Shown: positions 4,586 through 12,129 of the stretch, one piece after another | Numbering within the stretch: the first letter of the stretch is position 1 | Layout: every line of letters starts with the position of its first letter | Source of the DNA: Treponema sp. | GTDB taxonomy: Bacteria > Spirochaetota > Spirochaetia > Treponematales > Breznakiellaceae | Direction: 5' to 3' | Length of the DNA: 12,129 bases | Assembly: GCA_031259035.1 (NCBI GenBank) | Contig: JAIRLZ010000145.1 | Coordinates: 1 to 12,129, forward strand | Notes under the pieces: model-generated | What the model was told of the DNA's origin: nothing | The model's database searches: none | Seen by the model: only the letters and a program-made list of their open reading frames with translations | Program-made: the position numbers and the translations under genes

Positions 4586-4647
4586 GTGAGGCTGTTCCAG
4601 AACCGTGCGCATGAGCGTACAGTCAATTGGTTTTGGGACAGGCTCAC
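4586..4647. repeat. 62-base imperfect inverted repeat in the rpoB leader
   Basis: 4586-4604 (GTGAGGCTGTTCCAGAACC) pairs with 4629-4647: 16 Watson-Crick pairs, two G-U and one mismatch out of 19. An inner hairpin GTGCGC/GCGTAC (4605-4610, 4615-4620, loop ATGA) fills the centre. The arms resemble, from memory, GAGGCTGTCCCAAAA-type ends of some insertion sequences, so it may be a tiny non-coding insertion. It ends 11 bases before the rpoB ribosome binding site. Confidence 0.65.
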
Positions 4648-4668
4648 GCACTAATTCAGGAGGGTTTC

Positions 4669-7600
4669 GTGGTTACAAGAGACAAAGAAAGACTGCTTAT
4701 TGGAAAAGACATTGAAAACGGCGTAGATTCAAAAGATGTAATGACTATGCCGGATTTAATAGACATTCAGCTTTGTTCTTATGAACGGTTTTTGCAAAGG
4801 GAAAAATTAAAAAACCATGAACCCCCTGAAAACCAGGGGCTTGAGGAAGTCTTTAGAATGACGTTTCCCATCGAAAGCCAGAATGGGGAAACGGTTTTAG
4901 AATATGAATATTATACCCTTGATGAAGACGAGGTTAAATTCACCGAGCAGGAGTGCAGGCAGAAAGGTTTGACGTACGCCCTGCCTCTTAAAGCCCGCAT
5001 GATTCTTATTTTTCAGCAGACCGGTGAAATCCGGCAGAAAGACATCTACATGGGTGACATTCCCATTATGACCGAGCGGGGAACCTTCATTATAAACGGG
5101 GCGGAACGGGTGGTCGTCAGCCAAATTCACCGTTCGCCGGGCGTTATTTTCAGCCATGAAAAGGGCGTTTTCTCTTCGCGCATCATTCCGTATCGCGGGT
5201 CGTGGCTGGAATTCGAGATCGATCAGAAAAAAGAGCTGATTTACGCCAAGATCGACCGTAAAAAAAGAATTTTATGCACCATTTTTCTCCGCGCGCTTGG
5301 ATTTCAAACGCGGGAAGAGATCATCAGGGCTTTTTATAAAACCGAAACCATAGAGATTACAGATGACCGCGAGACGCGGGAAAAGATCAACGCGCGGGCG
5401 CTCGCCTCATCCGTGTGGATCGCCGCGGAGGGCGAAGACGCGGTTGATGGAAAGAAGAAGCTGTACCGCGCGGGTGAAAAGATGCATCCGCACAATGTTG
5501 ACGAATTCCTCGCAAACGGCGTCGCTTCTATTGAAGTGATAGATTTTGACGCCGAAGGCTCGCTCAGGTCGCCCATGCTTCTCAACTGCTTTGAGCGGGA
5601 AGAGATTAAGTTTCTCACCTCGGACGGCCCCGGTGTTGACGAGCCTTCCAAAGAAGACGCCATCAACGCGGTGTACTCGGTGATCATGCCCGGGGATTCC
5701 ATCACTGTGGAAGCCGCGGAAAAAGACCTGATGAGCATGTTCTTCACCAGCCGCCGCTACAATCTGGGCAAGGTTGGACGGTACAAACTCAACAAGAAAT
5801 TCGATCTTGATACGCCGGACACGGAATTTACGTTGACCAGGGAAGATATTATCGCCACAGTGAAATTCCTTATCAAAGTGTACATCGGCGATGAAAATAT
5901 AGACGACATTGATCACATGGGCAATCGCCGCGTTCGTTCTGTGGGCGAACTCATGGCGAATGTGATGAAAACCGCGTTCAGCCGCATGGAGCGCATCGTA
6001 AAGGATCGTATGAGCCTTAAAGAGGTCGACACCATCAAGCCGCAGGACCTCATCTCCATAAAACCGATTGTGGCCGCGATAAAAGAATTTTTCGGTTCAA
6101 GCCAGCTTTCTCAGTTCATGGATCAGGTGAATCCGCTTGCGGAATTGACCCACAAGCGCCGTCTCAATGCATTGGGTCCCGGAGGTTTGAGCCGCGACCG
6201 CGCCGGATTCGAGGTGCGCGATGTGCATTACACGCATTACGGCAGAATGTGTCCCATTGAAACGCCCGAAGGCCCGAACATCGGTCTTATTGTGTCTTTG
6301 GCGAACTACACCCGCGTGAACGAGTACGGCTTTCTTGAGTCTCCGTACCGGAAGGTGGAACATGGCGTCGCCACAACCGCGGTGGAGTACCTTTCCGCTA
6401 TGGACGAGGACAAGTACTACATTGCCCAGGCGTCGGCGAAACTGAACGCGGACAATTCCTTTGCGGACGCTCAGGTTTCATGCCGCAGGCAGGGCGATTA
6501 CACAACGAGAAGCCCGCAGGAAATTCAATACATGGATGTGTCGCCCAAGCAGATCATTTCGGTGTCCGCGTCGCTTATACCCTTTCTTGAGCATGACGAC
6601 GCGAACCGCGCGCTCATGGGTTCCAACATGCAGCGTCAGGCGGTGCCGCTGGTGTTTCCGGAAGCGCCCATTGTGGGAACCGGTATGGAAGCCAAGTGCG
6701 CTTACGATTCAGGGGTGCTTATCAAGGCGCGGCGTTCCGGTACGGTTATTCGGGTGACATCCGATGAGATTACGATCAGTCCGGACGACGGCGGCGGAGA
6801 TGAAAAATTTGTGGAAACTACGGAGCAAGGGCTTGATGTGTACAAACTCATCAAGTACCAGCGGACGAATCAGGACACGTGCTACAACCAGCGTCCGGTC
6901 GTAAAGATCGGCGACCATGTGGAGCGGGGACAGGCTATAGCCGATGGCCCCGCAACCCAGAACGGGGAGCTTGCCCTGGGACGGAATGTACTGGTGGGAT
7001 TTATGCCGTGGAACGGGTACAATTACGAGGATTCGATTCTCATTTCCGAGCGCGTGGTGAAGGAAGACATGTTCACCTCCATTCACATAAAGGAATTTAT
7101 GACCGAAATTCGGGAAACTAAACTGGGTCCTGAAAAAATCACCCGCGATATACCGAATACAAGCGAAAAAACGTTGGACTATCTTGACGCTGAAGGCATC
7201 ATCATAGTGGGCGCGAAGGTTCGGGCGGGCGATATTCTTGTGGGCAAGGTGACGCCCAAGAGTGAGACCGAAACCACGCCGGAATTCAAGCTCCTCAATT
7301 CGATCTTCGGTGAAAAAGCCAAGGATGTACGGGACACGTCCCTGCGCGTACCCCATGGGATCGACGGCACCATTATTGAAATACAGCGTCTCAAACGTAC
7401 TACGGGCGATGATCTTAATCCGGGAGTCAACGAGGTGGTGAAGGTGCTGATCGCCGTGAAGCGCAAGTTGCGCGAAGGTGACAAAATGGCGGGGCGCCAC
7501 GGCAATAAGGGCGTTGTGGCCCGAGTCCTCCCGGAAGAGGACATGCCGTACATGGAAGACGGCACGCCGCTCGATCTGTGTCTCACCCCGCTTGGGGTGC

Positions 7601-8241
7601 CGTCCCGCATGAATATTGGGCAACTTCTGGAAACGGAGCTTGGCTGGGCTGGACTTGCCCTGAATGAGTGGTACTCCGCTCCGGTGTTCCAATCCCCGAC
7701 CGCCGAACAGATCTGCGAAAAACTGAAAGACGCAGGCGTGTGCAACGTGGACGAAACCCTTCGCGCCAAGACCTTTTTACGCGACGGGCGTACGGGAGAG
7801 CCGTTTGTGCACCCGATTTTCTGCGGCGTGATCTACTTTCTCAAGCTGCACCACCTTGTCGACGACAAGATGCACGCCCGTTCCACAGGTCCTTACTCGC
7901 TTGTCACCCAGCAGCCGCTCGGCGGCAAAGCCCAGTTCGGCGGGCAGCGCCTCGGCGAAATGGAGGTCTGGGCGCTGGAAGCCTATGGCGCGGCGAACAC
8001 TCTGCAAGAGCTTCTCACCATCAAGTCGGATGATATGACCGGACGCTCCAAGGTGTACGAAGCCATCGTCAAAGGAGAGCCTTCCACCACCGCCGGCGTC
8101 CCTGAATCGTTTAACGTGCTGGTGCAGGAGCTTCGCGGGCTCGCCATGGATTTGACTATTTATGACGACAAGGAGAAACAGATCCCGCTCACCGAGAAAG
8201 ATGAAGACATGATCAACAAGAGCGGCGTAAAGAATGGGTGA
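4669..8241 (+). CDS. rpoB: DNA-directed RNA polymerase subunit beta
   Basis: A 1190-residue core polymerase subunit forming half of the active-site cleft. The GTG at 4669 is chosen because AGGAGG (4658-4663) lies five bases upstream. An in-frame TTG at 4627 has no such site and lies within the inverted repeat. Motifs include PDLIDIQLCSYERFL near the N-terminus, TERGTFIINGAERVVVSQ, the rifampicin region at 476-503 (GSSQLSQFMDQ onward), GRMCPIETPEGPNIGL, and the catalytic-site motif GDKMAGRHGNKG at 937-948. It ends near PESFNVLVQELRGLAMDL. The rifampicin pocket has Asn500 where E. coli has Ser531, with D485 and H495 conserved. The first ~500 bases look more AT-rich than the rest. No frameshift is seen. 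Confidence 0.98.
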   Translation: MVTRDKERLLIGKDIENGVDSKDVMTMPDLIDIQLCSYERFLQREKLKNHEPPENQGLEEVFRMTFPIESQNGETVLEYEYYTLDEDEVKFTEQECRQKGLTYALPLKARMILIFQQTGEIRQKDIYMGDIPIMTERGTFIINGAERVVVSQIHRSPGVIFSHEKGVFSSRIIPYRGSWLEFEIDQKKELIYAKIDRKKRILCTIFLRALGFQTREEIIRAFYKTETIEITDDRETREKINARALASSVWIAAEGEDAVDGKKKLYRAGEKMHPHNVDEFLANGVASIEVIDFDAEGSLRSPMLLNCFEREEIKFLTSDGPGVDEPSKEDAINAVYSVIMPGDSITVEAAEKDLMSMFFTSRRYNLGKVGRYKLNKKFDLDTPDTEFTLTREDIIATVKFLIKVYIGDENIDDIDHMGNRRVRSVGELMANVMKTAFSRMERIVKDRMSLKEVDTIKPQDLISIKPIVAAIKEFFGSSQLSQFMDQVNPLAELTHKRRLNALGPGGLSRDRAGFEVRDVHYTHYGRMCPIETPEGPNIGLIVSLANYTRVNEYGFLESPYRKVEHGVATTAVEYLSAMDEDKYYIAQASAKLNADNSFADAQVSCRRQGDYTTRSPQEIQYMDVSPKQIISVSASLIPFLEHDDANRALMGSNMQRQAVPLVFPEAPIVGTGMEAKCAYDSGVLIKARRSGTVIRVTSDEITISPDDGGGDEKFVETTEQGLDVYKLIKYQRTNQDTCYNQRPVVKIGDHVERGQAIADGPATQNGELALGRNVLVGFMPWNGYNYEDSILISERVVKEDMFTSIHIKEFMTEIRETKLGPEKITRDIPNTSEKTLDYLDAEGIIIVGAKVRAGDILVGKVTPKSETETTPEFKLLNSIFGEKAKDVRDTSLRVPHGIDGTIIEIQRLKRTTGDDLNPGVNEVVKVLIAVKRKLREGDKMAGRHGNKGVVARVLPEEDMPYMEDGTPLDLCLTPLGVPSRMNIGQLLETELGWAGLALNEWYSAPVFQSPTAEQICEKLKDAGVCNVDETLRAKTFLRDGRTGEPFVHPIFCGVIYFLKLHHLVDDKMHARSTGPYSLVTQQPLGGKAQFGGQRLGEMEVWALEAYGAANTLQELLTIKSDDMTGRSKVYEAIVKGEPSTTAGVPESFNVLVQELRGLAMDLTIYDDKEKQIPLTEKDEDMINKSGVKNG

Positions 8242-8323
8242 TTCAAGCCGCACGGTGGCGCCCGCGTCCGCATACCAGCATGAACGGATAAAATGCGCAG
8301 CCGCGCAACCGCGCGCCCTCGAA

Positions 8324-8444
8324 ATTGAAGAACCTATTGAAGAAAACCTCTAAAAACGCGAACCTTCGGTTAGCGAACCTGCGGTTCGACCGGAGTTTCC
8401 AGAGGTTCCCTGAAGTGATTCTAAAAGCTTGAAGCGATTATAAA
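8324..8444 (+). repeat. Nested repeats in the rpoB-rpoC spacer
   Basis: AACCTCT (8345-8351) pairs perfectly with AGAGGTT (8401-8407), with four more inner pairs after two mismatches. Inside are two near-identical copies of GCGAACCTNCGGTT (8358-8371 and 8373-8386). The second forms a perfect six-pair hairpin with a TGC loop (8374-8388). Flanking direct repeats are ATTGAAGA(AA)ACCT (8324-8335, 8336-8349) and TGAAG-GATT-TAAA copies (8411-8425, 8430-8444, 13 of 15 identical). No promoter or T-run is evident. The rest of the 218-base spacer shows no gene. Confidence 0.65.
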
Positions 8445-8459
8445 GGAAGGAGACGTGCC

Positions 8460-11400
8460 ATGAGAGATATACAGGACTTTAATTCAATCAAGATTCAACT
8501 CGCATCGCCTGAGATGATTAGGGAATGGTCGTACGGGGAAGTGAAAAAACCCGAAACCATAAATTACCGGACATTGAGGCCGGAAAAGGACGGCCTTTTC
8601 TGTGAGCGCATCTTCGGCACCACCAAAGAATGGGAGTGTTACTGTGGAAAGTTCAAATCAATCCGTTACAAGGGTGTGATCTGCGACCGGTGCGGCGTTG
8701 AGGTGACTCACTTCAAGGTGCGGCGCGAACGCATGGGGCATATTGAGCTTGCGGCTCCGGTGTCCCACATCTGGTATTACCGTTCCGTGCCGTCCCGCAT
8801 GGGGCTTCTCCTTGACATGCCGATGGCGGCGCTCCGCTCCGTGCTGTACTACGAGAAGTACATGGTGATAGATCCGGGCGACACTGACCTCAAAAGAATG
8901 CAGACGCTGGCGGAAGATGAGTGCGCCGAAGCGCAGGAACGCTACGGCGGCGCCTTTACCGCGGGCATGGGCGCCGACGCCATCCGAACCCTGCTTGAAA
9001 ACCTTGATTTGGACGCCATGGCCGCTGAACTCCGCGTGAAAATGATCGAGAAAGGAGCCAAATCAGACAAGCGGCTCTTGAAACGCATCGAAATAGTTGA
9101 AAATTTCCGCAATTCAAACAACAAGCCCGAATGGATGATCCTTGACGTGATACCGGTTATTCCGCCGGAGCTTCGCCCTATGGTGCAGCTTGACGGCGGG
9201 CGGTTTGCAACCTCGGATTTGAACGATCTGTACCGCCGCGTCATCAACCGCAACAACCGGCTTCGCCGGCTCATGGCGTTGAACGCGCCGGACATCATCA
9301 TCCGCAACGAGAAGCGTATGCTCCAGGAGGCGGTTGACGCCCTGTTCGACAATTCCAAAAAGAAGCGGGTGGTGAAGGGCGCGTCCAACAGGCCGCTTAA
9401 ATCCATTTCCGACATGCTCAAGGGCAAGCAGGGGCGGTTCCGCCAGAACTTGCTTGGAAAGCGCGTGGACTACTCCGGGCGTTCGGTCATCACGGTTGGC
9501 CCCGATCTCAAAATGTGGCAATGCGGGCTTCCCACGAAGATGGCGCTTGAGCTTTTCAAGCCGTTTATTATGAAGCGCCTCAAGGACAAAGGCGTTGTGT
9601 ACAATATCAACAAGGCGAAGCTGCTGGTTGAGCAGGAGACGCCGGAGGTGTTCGCAATCCTTGACGATGTGGTGAAGGAGCATCCCGTGTTATTGAACCG
9701 CGCTCCTACATTGCACCGGCTTGGCATTCAGGCTTTTGAGCCGGTGCTGGTTGAAGGCAAGGCGATCCGGCTTAATCCGTTGGTGTGCCACGCCTTTAAC
9801 GCGGACTTTGATGGGGATCAGATGGCCATTCACGTGCCGCTCACCCAAGCCGCGCAGATGGAATGCTGGACCCTGATGCTTTCCGTACGCAACCTGCTCG
9901 ATCCGGCTAACGGCAAGACCATCGTGTATCCGTCCCAAGACATGGTGCTTGGCTGCAATTTCCTCACCTGCGTCAAGCCAAATTCCAGAGGGCAGGGACA
10001 CCGGTATCTGGATTTAGACGAGGCGCTCATGGCCATAGACAGGGGCGCTCTTGAATGGGAAGCTCTGATCAAGATGAAACCGCCCAAGCTGCCCGTGTGG
10101 AAAAAAGTGGGCGAAGAAGCGGCGGTGGGCGAGGACGGGCTTATTGAGACGACCGCCGGAAGGCTGGCGTTCAATGAAGCCATGCCGGAAGAGATTCCCT
10201 TCATCAACTTTGAACTGAAAGACAAGGAGTTGCGCGCCCTTATTGAGCGGGTGTTTGCCCATCAAGGCTCGTGGATCACCGTGAGAATGGTTGACGCGAT
10301 CAAAGCGACCGGTTACAAATACGCCACTATCTTTGGCGCGACCATCGGCATTGATGATATTGTGGTGCCGAAAGAAAAAACGGAAATGCTTGACAAGGCG
10401 AACAAAGAAGTCGATGCGGTGCAGAGGCAGTACCAGCAGGGACACATCACCGCGCAGGAGCGCTATGACCGCGTTGTCGATATTTGGAACAAGTGCAACG
10501 ACGATCTCACGAGCATCACGATGAAAACGCTGGAAGCCGATAAAGACGGGTTTAACTCGATTCATATGATGGCGAATTCGGGCGCCCGCGGAAGCCGCAC
10601 CCAGATCCGTCAGTTGGCGGGTATGCGCGGTCTTATGGCGAAGCCTTCCGGCGATATTATTGAGTTGCCCATACGGTCGAACTTCAAAGAGGGGCTGTCG
10701 GTCATCGAATTCTTCATCTCAACCAACGGCGCGCGCAAGGGGCTTGCCGACACCGCGCTCAAAACTTCGCAGGCAGGCTACCTGACGCGGCGGCTTGTTG
10801 ACATTGCGCAGGACGTGGTTGTGAACGAGGACGACTGCGGCACCATCAATGGCATCGCATACTCGGCCATCAAGGACGGCGAGGAAATTGTGGAGCCGTT
10901 GAGCGACCGCATTGTGGGGCGCTACACGCTTGAACGGGTCAAGAACCCCATCACCGGCGAGATTATCATCGATATAAATGAGGAAATCACCGAAGAAATC
11001 GCCAAGAGGATCGATGACGCGGGCGTTGATTCCGTTGCTATCCGCACGGTGCTTACCTGTGAGGCGCAGCACGGCGTATGCCGCAAATGTTACGGACGCA
11101 ATCTCGCCACGAACCGTCCGGTTGACATCGGCGATGCGGTCGGCACCATCGCAGCCCAGTCTATCGGACAGCCCGGCACTCAGCTTACCATGCGTACGTT
11201 CCACATTGGCGGCGCGGCGAGTAAGATCAGCGAGGAGAACCGCATTTCTCTGAAATATCCGGTGTTTGTCAAAGAAGTGGCAGGCACCCATGTGGAACTG
11301 CCGGACGGCACATGGCTTTTTACGCGCAAGGGGCAGACCATCGTCAACAAAGTGATGGCCGAATTCAAGCTCGAAGACGGCGATACGCTCCTTGTGGAGG

Positions 11401-12129
11401 AAGGGCAGCGGGTGTACTTCGGCACGGCGCTCATTAAAAGGGAAGAGAGGGAAATCACCGCGCCGGAAAACGCCTTTGTCATGCGTATCGGCGGCATCCT
11501 CTACCTTATCGGACAGGATCAGAAGATCGAAATCCGCAACGGTTCCGAATTCCTCGTGAAAAAAGGCGATGTCGTCGCCGCTGAAACAACGCTGGCGATG
11601 TTCGATCCTTTCTCTGATCCCATCATCGCCGAAGCGTCCGGCATTGTAAAGTACGAAGACATTGTGGCCGGCTCGACGCTGAAAGAAGAGGTTGACGAGG
11701 AAACCGGCAATATTGAAAAACGCATCACCGATATTCAGCTTGAAACCAAACAACCCCGCATCCTCCTCATTGATGATGAAGGCAATGAAATCGCCTCCTA
11801 TTTCCTCCCCGGAGGCGCGTACATCCTGATTGACGAGGGCGAGCGGATAAGCGCGGGCAGAACCATAGCCAAGACCTTGAAAGAATCCGCCAAGGCGAGC
11901 GACATCACGAGCGGTCTTCCCCGGGTCAGCGAGCTTTTTGAGGCGCGCAAGCCCAAGAGTCCGTCGGTGTTGGCGCAGGTTTCAGGCGTGGTTCATTTTG
12001 AAGGCGCGGTCAAAGGCAAACGCCTTGTCGTCATACAGGACAGCTTCGGAAAGGAATTCAAGCATATGATCCCCATGAATAAGCGCCTGCTCGTACGGGA
12101 CGGCGACAGCGTGGAGGCGGGCGAACCGC
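8460..12129 (+). CDS. rpoC: DNA-directed RNA polymerase subunit beta' (3' end outside window)
   Basis: The first 1223 codons of the largest core polymerase subunit are present; spirochaete homologues are roughly 1400 residues. The ATG at 8460 follows AAGGAG (8447-8452). Landmarks in order are the zinc-binding clamp motif with C60, C62, C75, C78; GKRVDYSGRSVI; and the catalytic NADFDGD at 447-453, whose three Asp hold the active-site magnesium. The bridge helix lies at about 743-778. The second zinc site has C793, C867, C874, C877, and the trigger loop is around 903-915 (GQPGTQLTMRTFH). No internal stop is seen. It lies 218 bases after rpoB and is probably co-transcribed. NusG from this cluster acts on its clamp. 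Confidence 0.98.
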   Translation, partial: MRDIQDFNSIKIQLASPEMIREWSYGEVKKPETINYRTLRPEKDGLFCERIFGTTKEWECYCGKFKSIRYKGVICDRCGVEVTHFKVRRERMGHIELAAPVSHIWYYRSVPSRMGLLLDMPMAALRSVLYYEKYMVIDPGDTDLKRMQTLAEDECAEAQERYGGAFTAGMGADAIRTLLENLDLDAMAAELRVKMIEKGAKSDKRLLKRIEIVENFRNSNNKPEWMILDVIPVIPPELRPMVQLDGGRFATSDLNDLYRRVINRNNRLRRLMALNAPDIIIRNEKRMLQEAVDALFDNSKKKRVVKGASNRPLKSISDMLKGKQGRFRQNLLGKRVDYSGRSVITVGPDLKMWQCGLPTKMALELFKPFIMKRLKDKGVVYNINKAKLLVEQETPEVFAILDDVVKEHPVLLNRAPTLHRLGIQAFEPVLVEGKAIRLNPLVCHAFNADFDGDQMAIHVPLTQAAQMECWTLMLSVRNLLDPANGKTIVYPSQDMVLGCNFLTCVKPNSRGQGHRYLDLDEALMAIDRGALEWEALIKMKPPKLPVWKKVGEEAAVGEDGLIETTAGRLAFNEAMPEEIPFINFELKDKELRALIERVFAHQGSWITVRMVDAIKATGYKYATIFGATIGIDDIVVPKEKTEMLDKANKEVDAVQRQYQQGHITAQERYDRVVDIWNKCNDDLTSITMKTLEADKDGFNSIHMMANSGARGSRTQIRQLAGMRGLMAKPSGDIIELPIRSNFKEGLSVIEFFISTNGARKGLADTALKTSQAGYLTRRLVDIAQDVVVNEDDCGTINGIAYSAIKDGEEIVEPLSDRIVGRYTLERVKNPITGEIIIDINEEITEEIAKRIDDAGVDSVAIRTVLTCEAQHGVCRKCYGRNLATNRPVDIGDAVGTIAAQSIGQPGTQLTMRTFHIGGAASKISEENRISLKYPVFVKEVAGTHVELPDGTWLFTRKGQTIVNKVMAEFKLEDGDTLLVEEGQRVYFGTALIKREEREITAPENAFVMRIGGILYLIGQDQKIEIRNGSEFLVKKGDVVAAETTLAMFDPFSDPIIAEASGIVKYEDIVAGSTLKEEVDEETGNIEKRITDIQLETKQPRILLIDDEGNEIASYFLPGGAYILIDEGERISAGRTIAKTLKESAKASDITSGLPRVSELFEARKPKSPSVLAQVSGVVHFEGAVKGKRLVVIQDSFGKEFKHMIPMNKRLLVRDGDSVEAGEP

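Noticed and set aside
4240..4651. Minus-strand open frames of 90-135 codons in the rplL-rpoB spacer
   Set aside because: They run through hairpins and palindromes, have no recognisable protein features or good start signals, and are explained by the inverted repeats.
4627..4668. In-frame upstream TTG starts for rpoB
   Set aside because: They lie in the right arm of the inverted repeat and lack a ribosome binding site, while the GTG at 4669 has AGGAGG five bases upstream and gives a normal protein length.
4200..4668. CRISPR array
   Set aside because: The palindromes differ from each other and are not regularly spaced direct repeats.
6709..7692. Long minus-strand frame opposite rpoB
   Set aside because: It is a shadow of the GC-rich rpoB coding strand, with no family resemblance.

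Overview
This window carries the conserved bacterial ribosomal-protein/RNA-polymerase cluster: tRNA-Thr, rpmG, tRNA-Trp, secE, nusG, rplK, rplA, rplJ, rplL, rpoB and the start of rpoC, all on the + strand. Gene order, a zinc-type L33 with a degenerate last ligand, L11 and L1 sequence details, and an RpoB with Asn at the E. coli Ser531 position suggest a spirochaete, most likely a Treponema-type organism. A degenerate 'FVAV..GGKAAYSTDGITW' repeat fragment and many small palindromes would fit an environmental or insect-gut treponeme. The genus call is inference, made without any database search.

Layout. Bases 1-478 contain no intact gene. They hold the end of a palindromic repeat (1-34), several small palindromes, a decayed minus-strand coding remnant (about 61-351) and a near-consensus sigma-70 promoter (438-466). 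That promoter drives tRNA-Thr(GGT), rpmG, tRNA-Trp(CCA), secE and nusG. A terminator-like hairpin follows nusG. The rplK-rplA-rplJ genes are tightly packed (4-base and 1-base overlaps), and rplL follows after a 100-base spacer containing a hairpin. A 465-base spacer separates rplL from rpoB, and a 218-base spacer separates rpoB from rpoC, which runs off the right edge.

The most unusual part is the rplL-rpoB spacer. It begins inside the rplL stop codon with a 101-base palindromic element (4203-4303). Its 12-base terminal inverted repeats enclose three hairpins, giving a predicted cloverleaf. The outer end of the same element recurs inverted at bases 1-34, so two copies bracket the tRNA-Thr-to-rplL block. 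Further long hairpins follow, then a good sigma-70 promoter (4557-4585), and then a 62-base inverted repeat that would form the 5' leader of the rpoB mRNA. The rpoB-rpoC spacer is also built of nested and tandem repeats.

Together the genes supply ribosome large-subunit proteins (L33, L11, L1, L10, L7/L12), the translocase subunit SecE, the elongation factor NusG and the two large RNA polymerase subunits. The repeat-rich spacers sit where transcription or RNA processing could set the ratio of ribosomal proteins to polymerase.
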